DNA from: Glaciecola sp964621345
GTDB lineage: Bacteria > Pseudomonadota > Gammaproteobacteria > Enterobacterales > Alteromonadaceae
Assembly (NCBI GenBank): GCA_964621345.1
Contig: CAZUON010000005.1
Coordinates: 58,407-122,406 of the forward strand
Direction of reading: 5' to 3'
DNA length: 64,000 bases
The position numbers were made by a program, and so were the translations under genes. Below are positions 43,624 to 53,313 of this stretch, in pieces. Numbering within the stretch: position 1 is the stretch's first letter; every line of letters begins with the position of its first letter. The notes under the pieces were generated by a model, which worked only from the letters and a program-made list of their open reading frames with translations, ran no database searches and was not told the origin of the DNA.

Positions 43624-44457
43624 CTACGACCAAGTAGTGGGATCTAAACGATAATACATAGCAAGCTGCTCATAAAGCGCGGGATGCTCGCGCTTAAACT
43701 CATAAGATTTTTCAAAAAACACTTCACTTGCCACCGCAAAAAACTCAGCGGGGTTGGTCGCCCCATAGTAATCAAAAATCGAAGCTTCGTGTTGCTGAGC
43801 CTGACGTTGTAACAACGCAAATTGTTCAGAAAAAGTCTGAGACCATGCATCATAGCTCTGATGCTTGCCTAAAATAGGTGCGCCATTAGCATACCCATCC
43901 TCTTGATCTAACTGATGTGCGAACTCGTGAATCACCACGTTATGCCCATCATCAGGTACCTGCGCCCCGTCAAGAGTATCTTGCCATGACAATACAATCG
44001 TGCCAAAGCCCCAAGACTCTCCCGCTAGGGCAGTGTTTTGAGTAAATTGTACGCCCGCGGCATCGGTGACTTGATGCTGTTTCACAAATGCCCGTGGATA
44101 AACCAGTATAGATTTAAGCTTTGGGTAATAGTCGGTCTTGCGATTCAATAATAATAAACACGCTTGCGCCGCGATTGTGACCCGTATCTCATCGTTTATT
44201 TCGATCCCATTAAAGCCTTTAAATGTCTTTTCAGACAAAAAAACTTGGATATGCCTTTTCAGCTGTAGTTGCAAATCAACCGGCATATGTTTGAAGTAAG
44301 GCATGCGGCGACTAATAATCTTTCGCCATTCTTTTTTAAAAGGTAAACGCGAGGTTATTTTACGTTTATGCTGATGCCAATAGGGCCTACCCACAAATAC
44401 AGCAAGTATAAGTATGGCGATGATAAAAAGTAGAATAAAAGAGAGCATGTGAGCCAA
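43624..44457 (-). CDS. mtfA: M90 family zinc peptidase (MtfA-like)
   Basis: 277 residues. One N-terminal hydrophobic anchor (about 3-22) is followed by a soluble domain. HEFAHQLDQEDG near residue 179 is the metal-binding HExxH with the adjacent conserved residues, and FFAVASEVFFEK near 239-250 supplies a third ligand Glu. This is the layout of the MtfA/YeeI family; E. coli MtfA interacts with the Mlc repressor of glucose uptake genes. An N-terminal anchor is not found in E. coli MtfA, so the cellular site may differ. It converges with purB. Confidence 0.88.
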   Translation of the reverse strand: MAHMLSFILLFIIAILILAVFVGRPYWHQHKRKITSRLPFKKEWRKIISRRMPYFKHMPVDLQLQLKRHIQVFLSEKTFKGFNGIEINDEIRVTIAAQACLLLLNRKTDYYPKLKSILVYPRAFVKQHQVTDAAGVQFTQNTALAGESWGFGTIVLSWQDTLDGAQVPDDGHNVVIHEFAHQLDQEDGYANGAPILGKHQSYDAWSQTFSEQFALLQRQAQQHEASIFDYYGATNPAEFFAVASEVFFEKSYEFKREHPALYEQLAMYYRLDPTTWS

Positions 44458-44543
44458 GTATAAACCTTACGTCGGATATAAGTATGTCCATCGCAAAGGA
44501 CTTTCAAGTACTTAACGTTACTGAAGCTATACTCACCAAGAAT

Positions 44544-45770
44544 TTAATTCATAGCCGTATGATAGGTCATGGTTTGCCCTAGACCTTTAAAGTTCCATAT
44601 TGCAGCATCCGAAAAGAAGAAGCGCTCTTGCGCCAACTCATAGGTCTGCTTGTCGCAGTGAATGTGCATCGGAGTGCAGCTTTTTTCTAGTCGAGAGGCA
44701 ACTACCACCGATTGCCCCCATACATCGAAGCTTGGACTTTTAAGATTCACTACACCGGCTGAAACCTCACCGGTTGACACACCACAACGCAAAGCAAGAG
44801 GCGTCTGAGCGGAAAATGATTCAAAAATTTGGTACAACTCTCGTATCAGCGCTAAGCTTTTACACACCCTTGCCTCATGTTTGCCCGCCTTTAATTCATT
44901 CACAAAAATATACTGATCGCCATTCGTTTTTATACGCAAGCAGCCAGACTGCTTGATTGCATCATCAAATGCGGAAAATATTTGATTAAACAACTCTAGA
45001 GCGGCTTGCTCGCCAAATTTTTTCATATAGGAGGTAGAGTTAACAATGTCGATAAATACCACCGTCATCGGTGTTTTATACATTAAGTCCTGAGCACTGC
45101 TTTTTCGATTGTTATGCAAAGAAATTAATTTTCCGGCGATACGCTCTGGAAAAACCTTATAAATCACATTTGATTGAGATTGCGTGAAATTTTGCGCCTT
45201 TTTCCAATTAGACAAAGTCATTCGGCGCACTATCCACGCACAGCCAAAACAAGATAGGGCTAATACCAGACTATTAAACATCGTTAGCACCGAGTAGCTA
45301 ACTTCACCGCTGCTTGCCGAGGCATGCAAGTGCTGAAATATTAGAAATAAGCCAATATAAATACCGCAAAACATGACAAAAAACTTCGTTTCACGCTCGG
45401 TAAACATAAAACCCGTTACAAACAGAGCTAACAAATAGAAGTACTGTAGGGCCAAATCTAGCTGCCATAACAAGCCCGCGGTAGTAATGAAACTAATAAA
45501 GAAGAGTTGCAACAACCACTTTCCTAAATCGAAGCGATTGCGTTTAAAAGCCCAAATACAAGTCGCAAACCCGGCCATATGGAACAATGCGTTGCCAATA
45601 TGAATAGCAAAATTAACATCTAGTGTGTTAGGTAAAAACAATAGTTTAGTGCTTTGAATAGCACTCATAATTAACAGCAAATATGTAACGCGGCGCATAA
45701 TCGCACGACGAGAATACAAAAGGTGCTCGCCCTTATCGAATGTGAATGTATTCAAATCTCTGTGAAACAT
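44544..45770 (-). CDS. Membrane class III adenylate/guanylate cyclase
   Basis: 408 residues. About six hydrophobic helices occupy residues 27-185, and a cytosolic cyclase homology domain spans about 230-400. Metal-binding Asp241 (VFIDIVNS) and Asp285 (TNGDQYIF) are present. The purine-selecting pair Lys281 and Asp349 predicts ATP as substrate. The transition-state Arg360 is present, but the partner Asn of the usual VNVASR motif is Val356 (GQSVVVASRLE). Activity may therefore be low, or the protein may need a partner. It lies 86 bases upstream of the mtfA-like gene, same strand. No E. coli counterpart is known at this locus. Confidence 0.85.
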   Translation of the reverse strand: MFHRDLNTFTFDKGEHLLYSRRAIMRRVTYLLLIMSAIQSTKLLFLPNTLDVNFAIHIGNALFHMAGFATCIWAFKRNRFDLGKWLLQLFFISFITTAGLLWQLDLALQYFYLLALFVTGFMFTERETKFFVMFCGIYIGLFLIFQHLHASASSGEVSYSVLTMFNSLVLALSCFGCAWIVRRMTLSNWKKAQNFTQSQSNVIYKVFPERIAGKLISLHNNRKSSAQDLMYKTPMTVVFIDIVNSTSYMKKFGEQAALELFNQIFSAFDDAIKQSGCLRIKTNGDQYIFVNELKAGKHEARVCKSLALIRELYQIFESFSAQTPLALRCGVSTGEVSAGVVNLKSPSFDVWGQSVVVASRLEKSCTPMHIHCDKQTYELAQERFFFSDAAIWNFKGLGQTMTYHTAMN

Positions 45771-45881
45771 ACTTACGCCGCTGGTCGCCTAATGTGAATC
45801 GTTCCTTAATGTTGCTATTAAATCAGACGCATCATGCTAATACACCTGTATCAAAGAGCAGAATACTCAAGCTGTGCCCTA

Positions 45882-46727
45882 CTATTTTATATCAAGGTCA
45901 GTAAAACTTTTCACCAAATCGTCTAGACCTTTCATTTGCGTTAAGTAATCCTCAAGCTTATCGAGGGGTAACGCACAAGGACCATCACATTTTGCGTTAT
46001 CTGGATCAGGATGTGACTCAATAAACAAACCCGCAATCCCCAGCGCCATGCCGCTTCGCGCCAATTGCGCCGCTTGTGCTCTGCGACCATCAGCAGAATC
46101 CGCTCGTCCACCTGGTTGTTGCAGTGCATGGGTCGCATCAAAAATGACCGGCGCCATCGGACGCATTAAATCCATCCCCAACATGTCTACCACCAAGTTG
46201 TTATAACCAAAACTGCTACCACGCTCACACAATAAGATCTTCTCGTTACCACCTTCAGCAAACTTTTTTATAATATGGCGCATTTCATGAGGTGCTAAAA
46301 ACTGCGGTTTTTTAACATTAATGACCGCGTTCGTTTTCGCCATAGCTTCAACTAAATCTGTTTGACGGGCCAAAAATGCTGGCAATTGGATCACATCGAC
46401 AACGTCGGCAACAGGCGCTGCTTGATGTGGCTCGTGTACGTCGGTAATAATGGGTACCTTAAAAGTTTGCTTAATTTCTTCAAATATCTTTAGTCCTTCA
46501 TCCATGCCAGGACCACGATAGGAATACAACGATGAGCGATTGGCTTTATCAAAAGACGCTTTAAACACATAAGGTATACCCAGCTTTTCAGTGACTTTGA
46601 CGTAAGTCTCTGCAATGCTCATTGCCAAATCGCGAGACTCCAAAACGTTCATGCCACCAAATAGAACAAAGGGTTTTTGATTGTTTACACTTATGTCGTT
46701 TATTTTTACTTCTTTTATTCCGCTCAT
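45882..46727 (-). CDS. kdsA: KDO-8-phosphate synthase
   Basis: 281 residues. KdsA condenses phosphoenolpyruvate and arabinose-5-phosphate to KDO-8-phosphate for lipopolysaccharide. Blocks: FVLFGGMNVLESRDLAM, FKASFDKANRSS, GLKIFEEIK, TDVHEP, CERGSSFGYNNLVVDMLGM, DATHALQQPGG and IESHPDPDNAKCDGPCALPL. The Asn in KASFDKANRSS and the pattern CDGPCALPL suggest the metal-independent class. It belongs to the hemA-prfA-prmC-sirB2-kdsA line-up. Confidence 0.97.
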   Translation of the reverse strand: MSGIKEVKINDISVNNQKPFVLFGGMNVLESRDLAMSIAETYVKVTEKLGIPYVFKASFDKANRSSLYSYRGPGMDEGLKIFEEIKQTFKVPIITDVHEPHQAAPVADVVDVIQLPAFLARQTDLVEAMAKTNAVINVKKPQFLAPHEMRHIIKKFAEGGNEKILLCERGSSFGYNNLVVDMLGMDLMRPMAPVIFDATHALQQPGGRADSADGRRAQAAQLARSGMALGIAGLFIESHPDPDNAKCDGPCALPLDKLEDYLTQMKGLDDLVKSFTDLDIK

Positions 46728-46769
46728 TTAATACTACCCTGTTATAAAACTGATAAAAGCTAATTGCAC

Positions 46770-47144
46770 TTAAGAAAACATTGCTGGGCCAGCTAAGCCC
46801 AAACGTGCCGTCATGTAAAACCAGAACACCGTACTAACTGCTCCAACGACACGCCAAGTGGTTGTTTTCGCCCAACGTAGTGTTAGGAAAATAGATAATA
46901 TATAAAATACTAAACCAGTCAGTTTAGCCGAGGCCCAGCCATTTGCTATAGGGTAAATAGACAACTGCAGGCATAACCAAACAATGGTCACGATAAGTAG
47001 AGTGTCGACTACATGTGGGAGGATTTTTAGCCACTTTTGCTGGAGCATTGGAGATTGACGCAATAAAAGACCAAAGCGTAATAAGAAAAAGACAAAGGTG
47101 AGTATCGCTGCTGTTAAATGCAGATGTTTCGCTATCATGTACAT
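46770..47144 (-). CDS. sirB2: SirB2 family membrane protein
   Basis: 124 residues with four hydrophobic helices (about 6-27, 46-64, 72-92, 98-118). The N-terminal YMIAKHLHLTAAILTFVFFLLR and PHVVDTLLIVTI match the SirB2/YchQ family. Its function is unknown; the name comes from an old invasion-gene screen. It lies between prmC and kdsA as in E. coli, but the sirB1 gene that normally sits next to it is missing. Confidence 0.9.
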   Translation of the reverse strand: MYMIAKHLHLTAAILTFVFFLLRFGLLLRQSPMLQQKWLKILPHVVDTLLIVTIVWLCLQLSIYPIANGWASAKLTGLVFYILSIFLTLRWAKTTTWRVVGAVSTVFWFYMTARLGLAGPAMFS

Positions 47145-47270
47145 GGCATATCCATCGTTTTTATTGTTGTCTTAAGCCAAGACAGAAGCTTGGCCCGCTA
47201 ATTTCTAAGCGTTTATATGTGATATCGCTGTAAATTGTTCAAATAGTTAAAGTTTACCCGACTTAGTTTT

Positions 47271-48146
47271 TCACGCTAGGGGCTTTTGCGCAAGTGTGAC
47301 CCTGGGCAAGTGATTGTAGTCTAGTTTGTTTTCGATTTGCTCAAAGCCTCTCGTATTAAGCAAATATGCCACGCTATTGGCCTGCGAGGCACCATGCTCA
47401 ATCAATAAATATCCACCGTGATGCAGATGCTCATAGGCATGCTCTGCAATTAACCGGATATCATCTAAGCCATCTTTGCCAGATGTAAGGGCTGATAACG
47501 GTTCAAAGCGCAAATCACCTTGCTGCAAATAGTCACTATTTTGTTCTACATAAGGCGGATTAGTTACAATTAAGTGAAAACACTGTCCGGAAAGTTCGCT
47601 AAACCAATGACTTTTTTCAAAGCTAACCTTGAGCTGGTTACGCTGTGCATTACGTTTTGCTAGAGCAACGGCCTCATCTATCCTATCTACTCCCTTTATT
47701 TGCCACTGAGGTCGCTCCTTGGCCAGGGCTAGAGCTATTGCCCCGGTACCTGTGCCTAAGTCTAATACATTTGCGTTTTCTATGACCGGAAGTGCTAAAG
47801 CAAGTTCCACAAGAGTTTCGGTATCTTGTCTGGGAATTAATGTGGACTCATCAACCGCTAAATTAAGCGACCAAAAATCCTGTGAACCGGTAATAAATGC
47901 AATCGGCTTCCCATTTAGTCTTTGTGAAAGCATATCAGTGAAAGCTTCAACAATATTAGCGTCGACTATGTCATGGGCGTGCGCGATTTGCCAACTGTGC
48001 CCATTTCCACTTACGTGCTCAAACAATACCCTAGCCTCTAATGAAGGCTCACTGAACGTGAGATCTTCTTGTGAGGCAATTTTTGCTTTTGCCGCATCAA
48101 GCAGTTCGGCTACCGTCAGCGACTGGCTGCTTAGTTGTGACATCAA
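47271..48146 (-). CDS. prmC: Release factor glutamine methyltransferase
   Basis: 291 residues. PrmC methylates the Gln of the GGQ motif in RF1 and RF2. The N-terminal helical domain (about 1-95) is followed by the SAM-binding fold: motif I VLDLGTGTGAIALALA near 119-134 and the catalytic NPPYV near 186-190. IPRQDTETLVE is also typical. It begins 3 bases after the stop of prfA, whose product is its substrate. Confidence 0.96.
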   Translation of the reverse strand: MMSQLSSQSLTVAELLDAAKAKIASQEDLTFSEPSLEARVLFEHVSGNGHSWQIAHAHDIVDANIVEAFTDMLSQRLNGKPIAFITGSQDFWSLNLAVDESTLIPRQDTETLVELALALPVIENANVLDLGTGTGAIALALAKERPQWQIKGVDRIDEAVALAKRNAQRNQLKVSFEKSHWFSELSGQCFHLIVTNPPYVEQNSDYLQQGDLRFEPLSALTSGKDGLDDIRLIAEHAYEHLHHGGYLLIEHGASQANSVAYLLNTRGFEQIENKLDYNHLPRVTLAQKPLA

Positions 48147-48149
48147 GAA

Positions 48150-49235
48150 TTAATCGTCAGACAGTGAAGCTAACAAATCAGCCTGGTGCTCTTGTCTTAT
48201 CGGGTCTGACAATGCACCTAAATCACCTGCAATTACGTCATCCAATTTATAAAGCGTAAGGTTAATGCGATGATCTGTTACCCTACCTTGTGGGAAATTA
48301 TAGGTGCGAATGCGCTCGCTGCGGTCACCGCTACCCACCAAACTCTTACGAGTGCTGGCCTCTTCGGCTGAACGCTTATCTTGTTCCATTTGATTTAAGC
48401 GCGCTTGCAATACCGACATTGCCTTCGCTCTGTTCTTATGTTGAGAGCGTTCATCTTGACACTCCACGACTACCCCAGTTGGGATATGAGTTAAACGAAT
48501 TGCAGAGTCGGTTTTATTAACGTGCTGACCACCCGCCCCCGATGCTCTGAAGGTATCAATGCGCAAATCGCCAGTATTAATCTCAATAGCCTCAGACTCT
48601 GGGACTTCTGGTAGAACCGCAACGGTGCATGCAGAGGTATGAATACGACCTTGCGATTCAGTTTCCGGCACGCGCTGTACGCGATGGCCGCCAGATTCAA
48701 ATTTAAGTACACCGTAAGCACCGTCACCCGATACATTTGCTACGATTTCTTTGTAGCCACCGTGTTCGCCTTCATTTGCGTTGATGACTTCTACGCGCCA
48801 ACCACTTGTTTCTGCAAATCGGCTATACATTCTAAATAGGTCACCGGCAAAAATCGCGGCTTCGTCGCCACCCGCGCCGGCGCGAATTTCCAAGAAACAG
48901 CTGTTGTCGTCATTTGGGTCGGTGGGCAATAATAGAATTTGCAAGGAAGTCTCTAGCTCCTCACAAAGCGCTTTTGCCGCTTTTAACTCTTCTTGCGCCA
49001 TCTCGCGCATTTCTGGATCATTTTCTTGTAGCATCTCCAATGCCGAAACGATGTCTTGTTCTGCAGCTTGAAAAGCACCAAACTGCTTGACCACCTCTTC
49101 AAGTTGCGAGAACTCTTTTGACAATGCTCTAAACTTATCTTGATCGCTAATGATCGTCGGCTCACCCAGAAGCGCTTGCACTTCCTCAAAGCGTTCAACT
49201 AAGGATTCTAACTTGTGAACAACTGACTCTTTCAT
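48150..49235 (-). CDS. prfA: Peptide chain release factor 1
   Basis: 361 residues from ATG 49235 with AGGA seven bases upstream. RF1 reads UAA and UAG. The GGQ peptidyl hydrolysis motif is in GAGGQHVNKTDSAIRLTH; the PxT codon-reading region is in the middle of the protein (VQRVPETESQGRIHTSACTVAVLPE). It starts 1 base after the hemA stop and is followed by prmC after 3 bases, a tightly coupled operon. RF1 is relevant to the in-frame TAG seen at 5196. Confidence 0.97.
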   Translation of the reverse strand: MKESVVHKLESLVERFEEVQALLGEPTIISDQDKFRALSKEFSQLEEVVKQFGAFQAAEQDIVSALEMLQENDPEMREMAQEELKAAKALCEELETSLQILLLPTDPNDDNSCFLEIRAGAGGDEAAIFAGDLFRMYSRFAETSGWRVEVINANEGEHGGYKEIVANVSGDGAYGVLKFESGGHRVQRVPETESQGRIHTSACTVAVLPEVPESEAIEINTGDLRIDTFRASGAGGQHVNKTDSAIRLTHIPTGVVVECQDERSQHKNRAKAMSVLQARLNQMEQDKRSAEEASTRKSLVGSGDRSERIRTYNFPQGRVTDHRINLTLYKLDDVIAGDLGALSDPIRQEHQADLLASLSDD

Positions 49236-49236
49236 T

Positions 49237-50535
49237 TTATTCCTGTTTTCTCGGCATCGACGCACCTAAATTAAATGCATCGGATAACAAATTAAGACTT
49301 TGCGTATGTTGCTGCTGTATAGCGGCTTGTAACGCTTTGGTCGGCCCATGCATCATTTGCTGACTGAGTTTATAACTTAGCTCCTGCAACACGACTTCGG
49401 CATTTTCGCCATCGTTAATACGCTGCATTGCTTTTTGCGTAAGCTCATCACGTAATTGCTGTGATTGCTCTCGGTAATTCTTTATTAGGTCTATGTGCTG
49501 TGATTGCTGCAAACGTAGTGCAAAGTCTTGCACTTTTTCTTTGATTAACGCACTGGCTTGCTCAGCGGCTAGTTCACGATTAGCCAAATTTTGCACAATG
49601 ATATCTTGCAAATCATCAACGGTATACAAATAGGCATCGTCTAAATCGCTGACTTCACTTTCGATGTCGCGCGGTACGGCTAAGTCGAGTAATAACATTG
49701 GTTTGTGTTTACGCGATTTAAGCGCCGACTCTACCATGCCCTTGCCAATCAGTGGCAAGGCACTAGCAGTTGAACTTATGACCACATCAGCTTCGCCTAA
49801 ATGTGCGGGTATTTGACTAATCGTGATCGCTTGCCCACCCAAGCTTTGTGCGAGGGTTTCGGCATTTTTCAGGGTACGATTAGCCACCGTGATTGATTTA
49901 GCATTGGCTTCTTGTAAGTGTTTTGCTACTAACTCAATTGTTTCACCCGCGCCCACTAGCAGCACATTACTTTTATCAATGGCAGAAAATATCTGCTTGG
50001 TGAGTTTTACTGCCGCATAGGCTACCGATACTGCACTCGCGCCAATATCGGTTTGACTACGGACTTGTTTGGCTACCGCAAATGTTGTTTGAAACAGTTT
50101 TTCAAAATGCGAGTTAACCGTGCCCGCTCTTTTTGCTTCCATAAAAGACTGTTTAACTTGCCCTAAAATCTGCGGCTCACCTAAAATTAGAGAATCTAAG
50201 CCTGCAGATACTCGCATTAAATGCTCAATGGCTTTGGTTTCGCTGTGATGATAAATATGCTGTGCAATGTCGTCGGGATTAACTGTATGAATAGAGGCTA
50301 GCCAGTGCGTAAGTGCCTCTTGGCTAAGCTCTGAAGAATGCACATATAGCTCAGTGCGATTGCAGGTAGACAAAATAACGAGTTCATTTTCAGCGATATC
50401 TGTGTTGGGGTTCTTACCAAATTTGCCGCGAAAGTCCACCAAGCTTTCCACCAGTTTATCTGGCGTAAACGCGACTTTTTCTCTTAGCGCGACAGGCGCA
50501 GAGTGATGGTTCAGTCCTACGGTGAAAAAAGGCAT
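49237..50535 (-). CDS. hemA: Glutamyl-tRNA reductase
   Basis: 432 residues from ATG 50535 (the TTG at 50565 adds an unusual basic leader). HemA reduces glutamyl-tRNA to glutamate-1-semialdehyde, the first step of tetrapyrrole synthesis. Catalytic Cys in STCNRTELYV near 48-57, GLDSLILGEPQILGQVK, and NADPH motif VLLVGAGETIELVAKHL are all present. A C-terminal dimerisation helix region follows. It starts the hemA-prfA-prmC operon and is divergent from lolB. Confidence 0.97.
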   Translation of the reverse strand: MPFFTVGLNHHSAPVALREKVAFTPDKLVESLVDFRGKFGKNPNTDIAENELVILSTCNRTELYVHSSELSQEALTHWLASIHTVNPDDIAQHIYHHSETKAIEHLMRVSAGLDSLILGEPQILGQVKQSFMEAKRAGTVNSHFEKLFQTTFAVAKQVRSQTDIGASAVSVAYAAVKLTKQIFSAIDKSNVLLVGAGETIELVAKHLQEANAKSITVANRTLKNAETLAQSLGGQAITISQIPAHLGEADVVISSTASALPLIGKGMVESALKSRKHKPMLLLDLAVPRDIESEVSDLDDAYLYTVDDLQDIIVQNLANRELAAEQASALIKEKVQDFALRLQQSQHIDLIKNYREQSQQLRDELTQKAMQRINDGENAEVVLQELSYKLSQQMMHGPTKALQAAIQQQHTQSLNLLSDAFNLGASMPRKQE

Positions 50536-50707
50536 TAAATGTTTGTGATACTTTCGCTTACTCAAAGACAGCGCATTGTAGTAAAATCCCCCTATAATTA
50601 AAAGGTTAATAGCGCTGAATTAGTGTTTGATACTGTCAATCATTAGTTATTTACTGTCATTTACGGTAATTTAAACAAAAAGCTGTGAATAAGCGCCAAT
50701 AAGGATA

Positions 50708-51367
50708 ATGTTAGTGCTGCTAAAAAAACTCTTTTACAACTTTAACGCTGCTCGCCAACTCGCAATCTTTAGCATGTGTTTATTGCTCTCGGCCTGTGCA
50801 ATACGTAATGCCGATGTGAGCCAATCTCAAAAGGCGGCTGACATAAGCCAGCAAACTCTAAAACAGCTTCAAACATGGTCGGTCAATGGTAAATTGGCGA
50901 TTATTTCACCCATTGAGCGCAAAAGCGCTAACCTATCGTGGCAGCAAGACAATCAAAACATTACATTAGTGCTCAGCAACGTACTTGGTGGTACTATCGC
51001 CAAGCTTGAATACGACGGTGCCTTGGCACGCTTAGAGGCCGACGGTAAGACATGGCAAGACAGCTCTCCCTCCGCATTGATTTTTCAGGTTACTGGATGG
51101 GATGTACCGGTAAAAGACCTCGCTCAGTGGATGAAAGCAAGCGTTGCCCCTGAGTTTGTAAATACCTATTTTGACAATGGTTTGGTGAAACAGGCCACTA
51201 CGGCATGCGAACAGTGCTTGCCTTGGGTCATTGATTACACACGATACGGTAAATTTAAGTTATCTGATACACCATACACGCTACCCACTGGGATGCGCTT
51301 AGAGCAAGGGCGAACCCAAACAAAATTAATTCTACGCATCGACAATTGGAAAACCAAGGATGTTTAA
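50708..51367 (+). CDS. lolB: Outer-membrane lipoprotein LolB
   Basis: 219 residues. LolB accepts lipoproteins from LolA and inserts them into the outer membrane. The signal peptide ends in a lipobox LLSAC with Cys30. The mature part has the LolA/LolB fold: LQTWSVNGKLAI, SANLSWQQDNQNITLVLSNVLG and the C-terminal PTGMRLEQGRTQTKLILRIDNW. Two residues after the Cys come Ile and Arg, not Asp, consistent with outer-membrane sorting. It overlaps ispE by 8 bases. Confidence 0.95.
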   Translation: MLVLLKKLFYNFNAARQLAIFSMCLLLSACAIRNADVSQSQKAADISQQTLKQLQTWSVNGKLAIISPIERKSANLSWQQDNQNITLVLSNVLGGTIAKLEYDGALARLEADGKTWQDSSPSALIFQVTGWDVPVKDLAQWMKASVAPEFVNTYFDNGLVKQATTACEQCLPWVIDYTRYGKFKLSDTPYTLPTGMRLEQGRTQTKLILRIDNWKTKDV

Positions 51368-52235
51368 GCATAATGCCATTACCTGGTTACCGAGCCCTGC
51401 TAAGATAAATTTATTTTTGCATATATGCGGTCGTTACGACAATGGCTACCACCAGCTTCAAAGTATATTCCAACTGCTCGACTATGGTGACAAACTAGGA
51501 TTTCGGCTGTGTGAGAACAACGGGCATAGCAAGCCGATACGCTTAGTCAACAATATTGACGGCGTTAAAAGCAGTGACAACCTGATATATAAAGCGGCAA
51601 TGGCAATACTGCCATATCAAAAGACCAAACAGCACGTTGAGATTTCGATACGTAAATTGTTACCTATGGGAGGCGGCATTGGTGGCGGTTCTTCTAATGC
51701 AGCTACGACTTTACTGGCTCTTAATCATATATGGCAATGTGGTCTAAATCTGAACAAGCTTGCACAGATTGGACTAGGCCTTGGGGCCGACGTGCCTATT
51801 TTTGTGCATGGGAAAAGCGCTTTTGCCGAAGGCGTAGGCGAGCAATTGAGCCCCGTGAAACTTCCGCAACGAGTATACTTAGTAGCAACACCTGAGGTGC
51901 ACGTTTCCACGCAAGATATTTTTACGCATCCCGATTTGCCAAGAAACACGGCTAAAATAAGCGCTACTGACTATAGTTTTGCCAAAACCCATAATGATTG
52001 TGAGGTTTTAGTCGCGAACTTGCATTCTAAAGTTGCAAATTTATTACAGTGGTTGATACACTACGCACCGTCAAGAATGACAGGTACCGGTGCAAGTGTG
52101 TTCGCAGAATTTTTAGATGAAGCGAGTGCGACTGAAGTCTTGCAACACTTACCCCCTGACGTCAAAGGCTTTGTCGCTAAAGGTGTACAAACTTCACCTC
52201 TGCATCAATGGTTTTTGGAACATGGGCTTATGTAA
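51360..52235 (+). CDS. ispE: 4-diphosphocytidyl-2-C-methyl-D-erythritol kinase
   Basis: 291 residues, GHMP kinase. IspE phosphorylates CDP-methylerythritol in the MEP isoprenoid pathway. N-terminal SPAKINLFLHICGRYDNGYHQLQSIFQLL contains the active-site Lys; the ATP loop is LPMGGGIGGGSSNAATTLLAL; the third motif MTGTGASVFAEF is near the C-terminus. It overlaps lolB by 8 bases and precedes prs, a widely conserved order. Confidence 0.97.
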   Translation: MFKHNAITWLPSPAKINLFLHICGRYDNGYHQLQSIFQLLDYGDKLGFRLCENNGHSKPIRLVNNIDGVKSSDNLIYKAAMAILPYQKTKQHVEISIRKLLPMGGGIGGGSSNAATTLLALNHIWQCGLNLNKLAQIGLGLGADVPIFVHGKSAFAEGVGEQLSPVKLPQRVYLVATPEVHVSTQDIFTHPDLPRNTAKISATDYSFAKTHNDCEVLVANLHSKVANLLQWLIHYAPSRMTGTGASVFAEFLDEASATEVLQHLPPDVKGFVAKGVQTSPLHQWFLEHGLM

Positions 52236-52327
52236 GTGTCTCTCACTGCAAACGGTGCTTGTTATATTGTCAGCCGCCATTCGCCATCGCCTAGATGTTG
52301 TAAAACATTTGCACCGAGGATTATCTT

Positions 52328-53275
52328 GTGCCAGATATGAAGCTTTTTACAGGAAACGCCGTTCCTGAACTCGCTCAAAAAGTAGCAGACCGCCTTTACA
52401 CGAAACTTGGAAACGCCAGTGTTGGGCGTTTCAGTGACGGAGAAATCTGTGTAGAAATTCATGAAAACGTCCGTGGTTCGGACGTTTTTATTATCCAATC
52501 TACCTGCGCTCCAACTAACGACAACTTAATGGAACTGATTGTAATGATTGATGCATTTAGACGTGCATCTGCAGGTCGCATCACAGCAGTCATCCCCTAC
52601 TTTGGATATGCAAGACAAGACCGCCGCGTGCGAAGCGCTAGGGTTCCAATTACCGCAAAAGTTGTTGCCGACTTTTTATCAAATGTTGGTGTTGATAGAG
52701 TCCTTACCATCGACTTGCATGCTGAGCAAATTCAAGGATTTTTTGATGTACCGGTAGACAATGCCTTCGGGACGCCAATTTTACTTGATGACATGTTCCA
52801 ACGTGATTTTAAAGACCCAGTGGTAGTATCACCTGACATTGGTGGGGTTGTGAGAGCACGAGCAACTGCAAAGTTACTTAATGATACCGATTTAGCCATT
52901 ATCGATAAGCGTCGACCAAAAGCAAACGTTGCGCAAGTGATGAACATCATCGGTGATGTAAACGGGCGTGATTGTATAATTGTGGATGACATGATTGATA
53001 CTGGTGGTACCCTTGCCAAAGCAGCAGAGGCCTTAAAAGCCCACGGCGCAAATCGAGTGTATGCCTATGCAACCCATGCGATTTTCTCTGGTAATGCGGT
53101 TCAAAACTTAGAGGAGTCGGTTATCGATGAGATTATTATTACCGACAGCATTCCTCTGAGCCCTGAAATGCGCAAGGTTAAAAAGGTTAAACAGTTAACC
53201 TTATCTGAAATGCTTGCAGAGACCATCAGGCGGATTAGTAATGAAGAGTCAATCTCTGCGATGTTCGAATACTAA
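52328..53275 (+). CDS. prs: Ribose-phosphate pyrophosphokinase
   Basis: 315 residues. Prs makes PRPP from ribose-5-phosphate and ATP. It begins at GTG 52328 behind GAGGA; the E. coli gene also has GTG. Family blocks: MPDMKLFTGNAVPELAQKV, QSTCAPTNDNLMEL, YARQDRRVRSARVPITAKVVA, VDRVLTIDLHAEQIQGFF, and the PRPP-binding loop CIIVDDMIDTGGTL. The protein is very close to the E. coli enzyme along its length. A terminator follows. Confidence 0.97.
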   Translation: MPDMKLFTGNAVPELAQKVADRLYTKLGNASVGRFSDGEICVEIHENVRGSDVFIIQSTCAPTNDNLMELIVMIDAFRRASAGRITAVIPYFGYARQDRRVRSARVPITAKVVADFLSNVGVDRVLTIDLHAEQIQGFFDVPVDNAFGTPILLDDMFQRDFKDPVVVSPDIGGVVRARATAKLLNDTDLAIIDKRRPKANVAQVMNIIGDVNGRDCIIVDDMIDTGGTLAKAAEALKAHGANRVYAYATHAIFSGNAVQNLEESVIDEIIITDSIPLSPEMRKVKKVKQLTLSEMLAETIRRISNEESISAMFEY

Positions 53276-53313
53276 CGGCACATACTGTGTCTGCGCATAA
53301 GCGCAAAAACACG

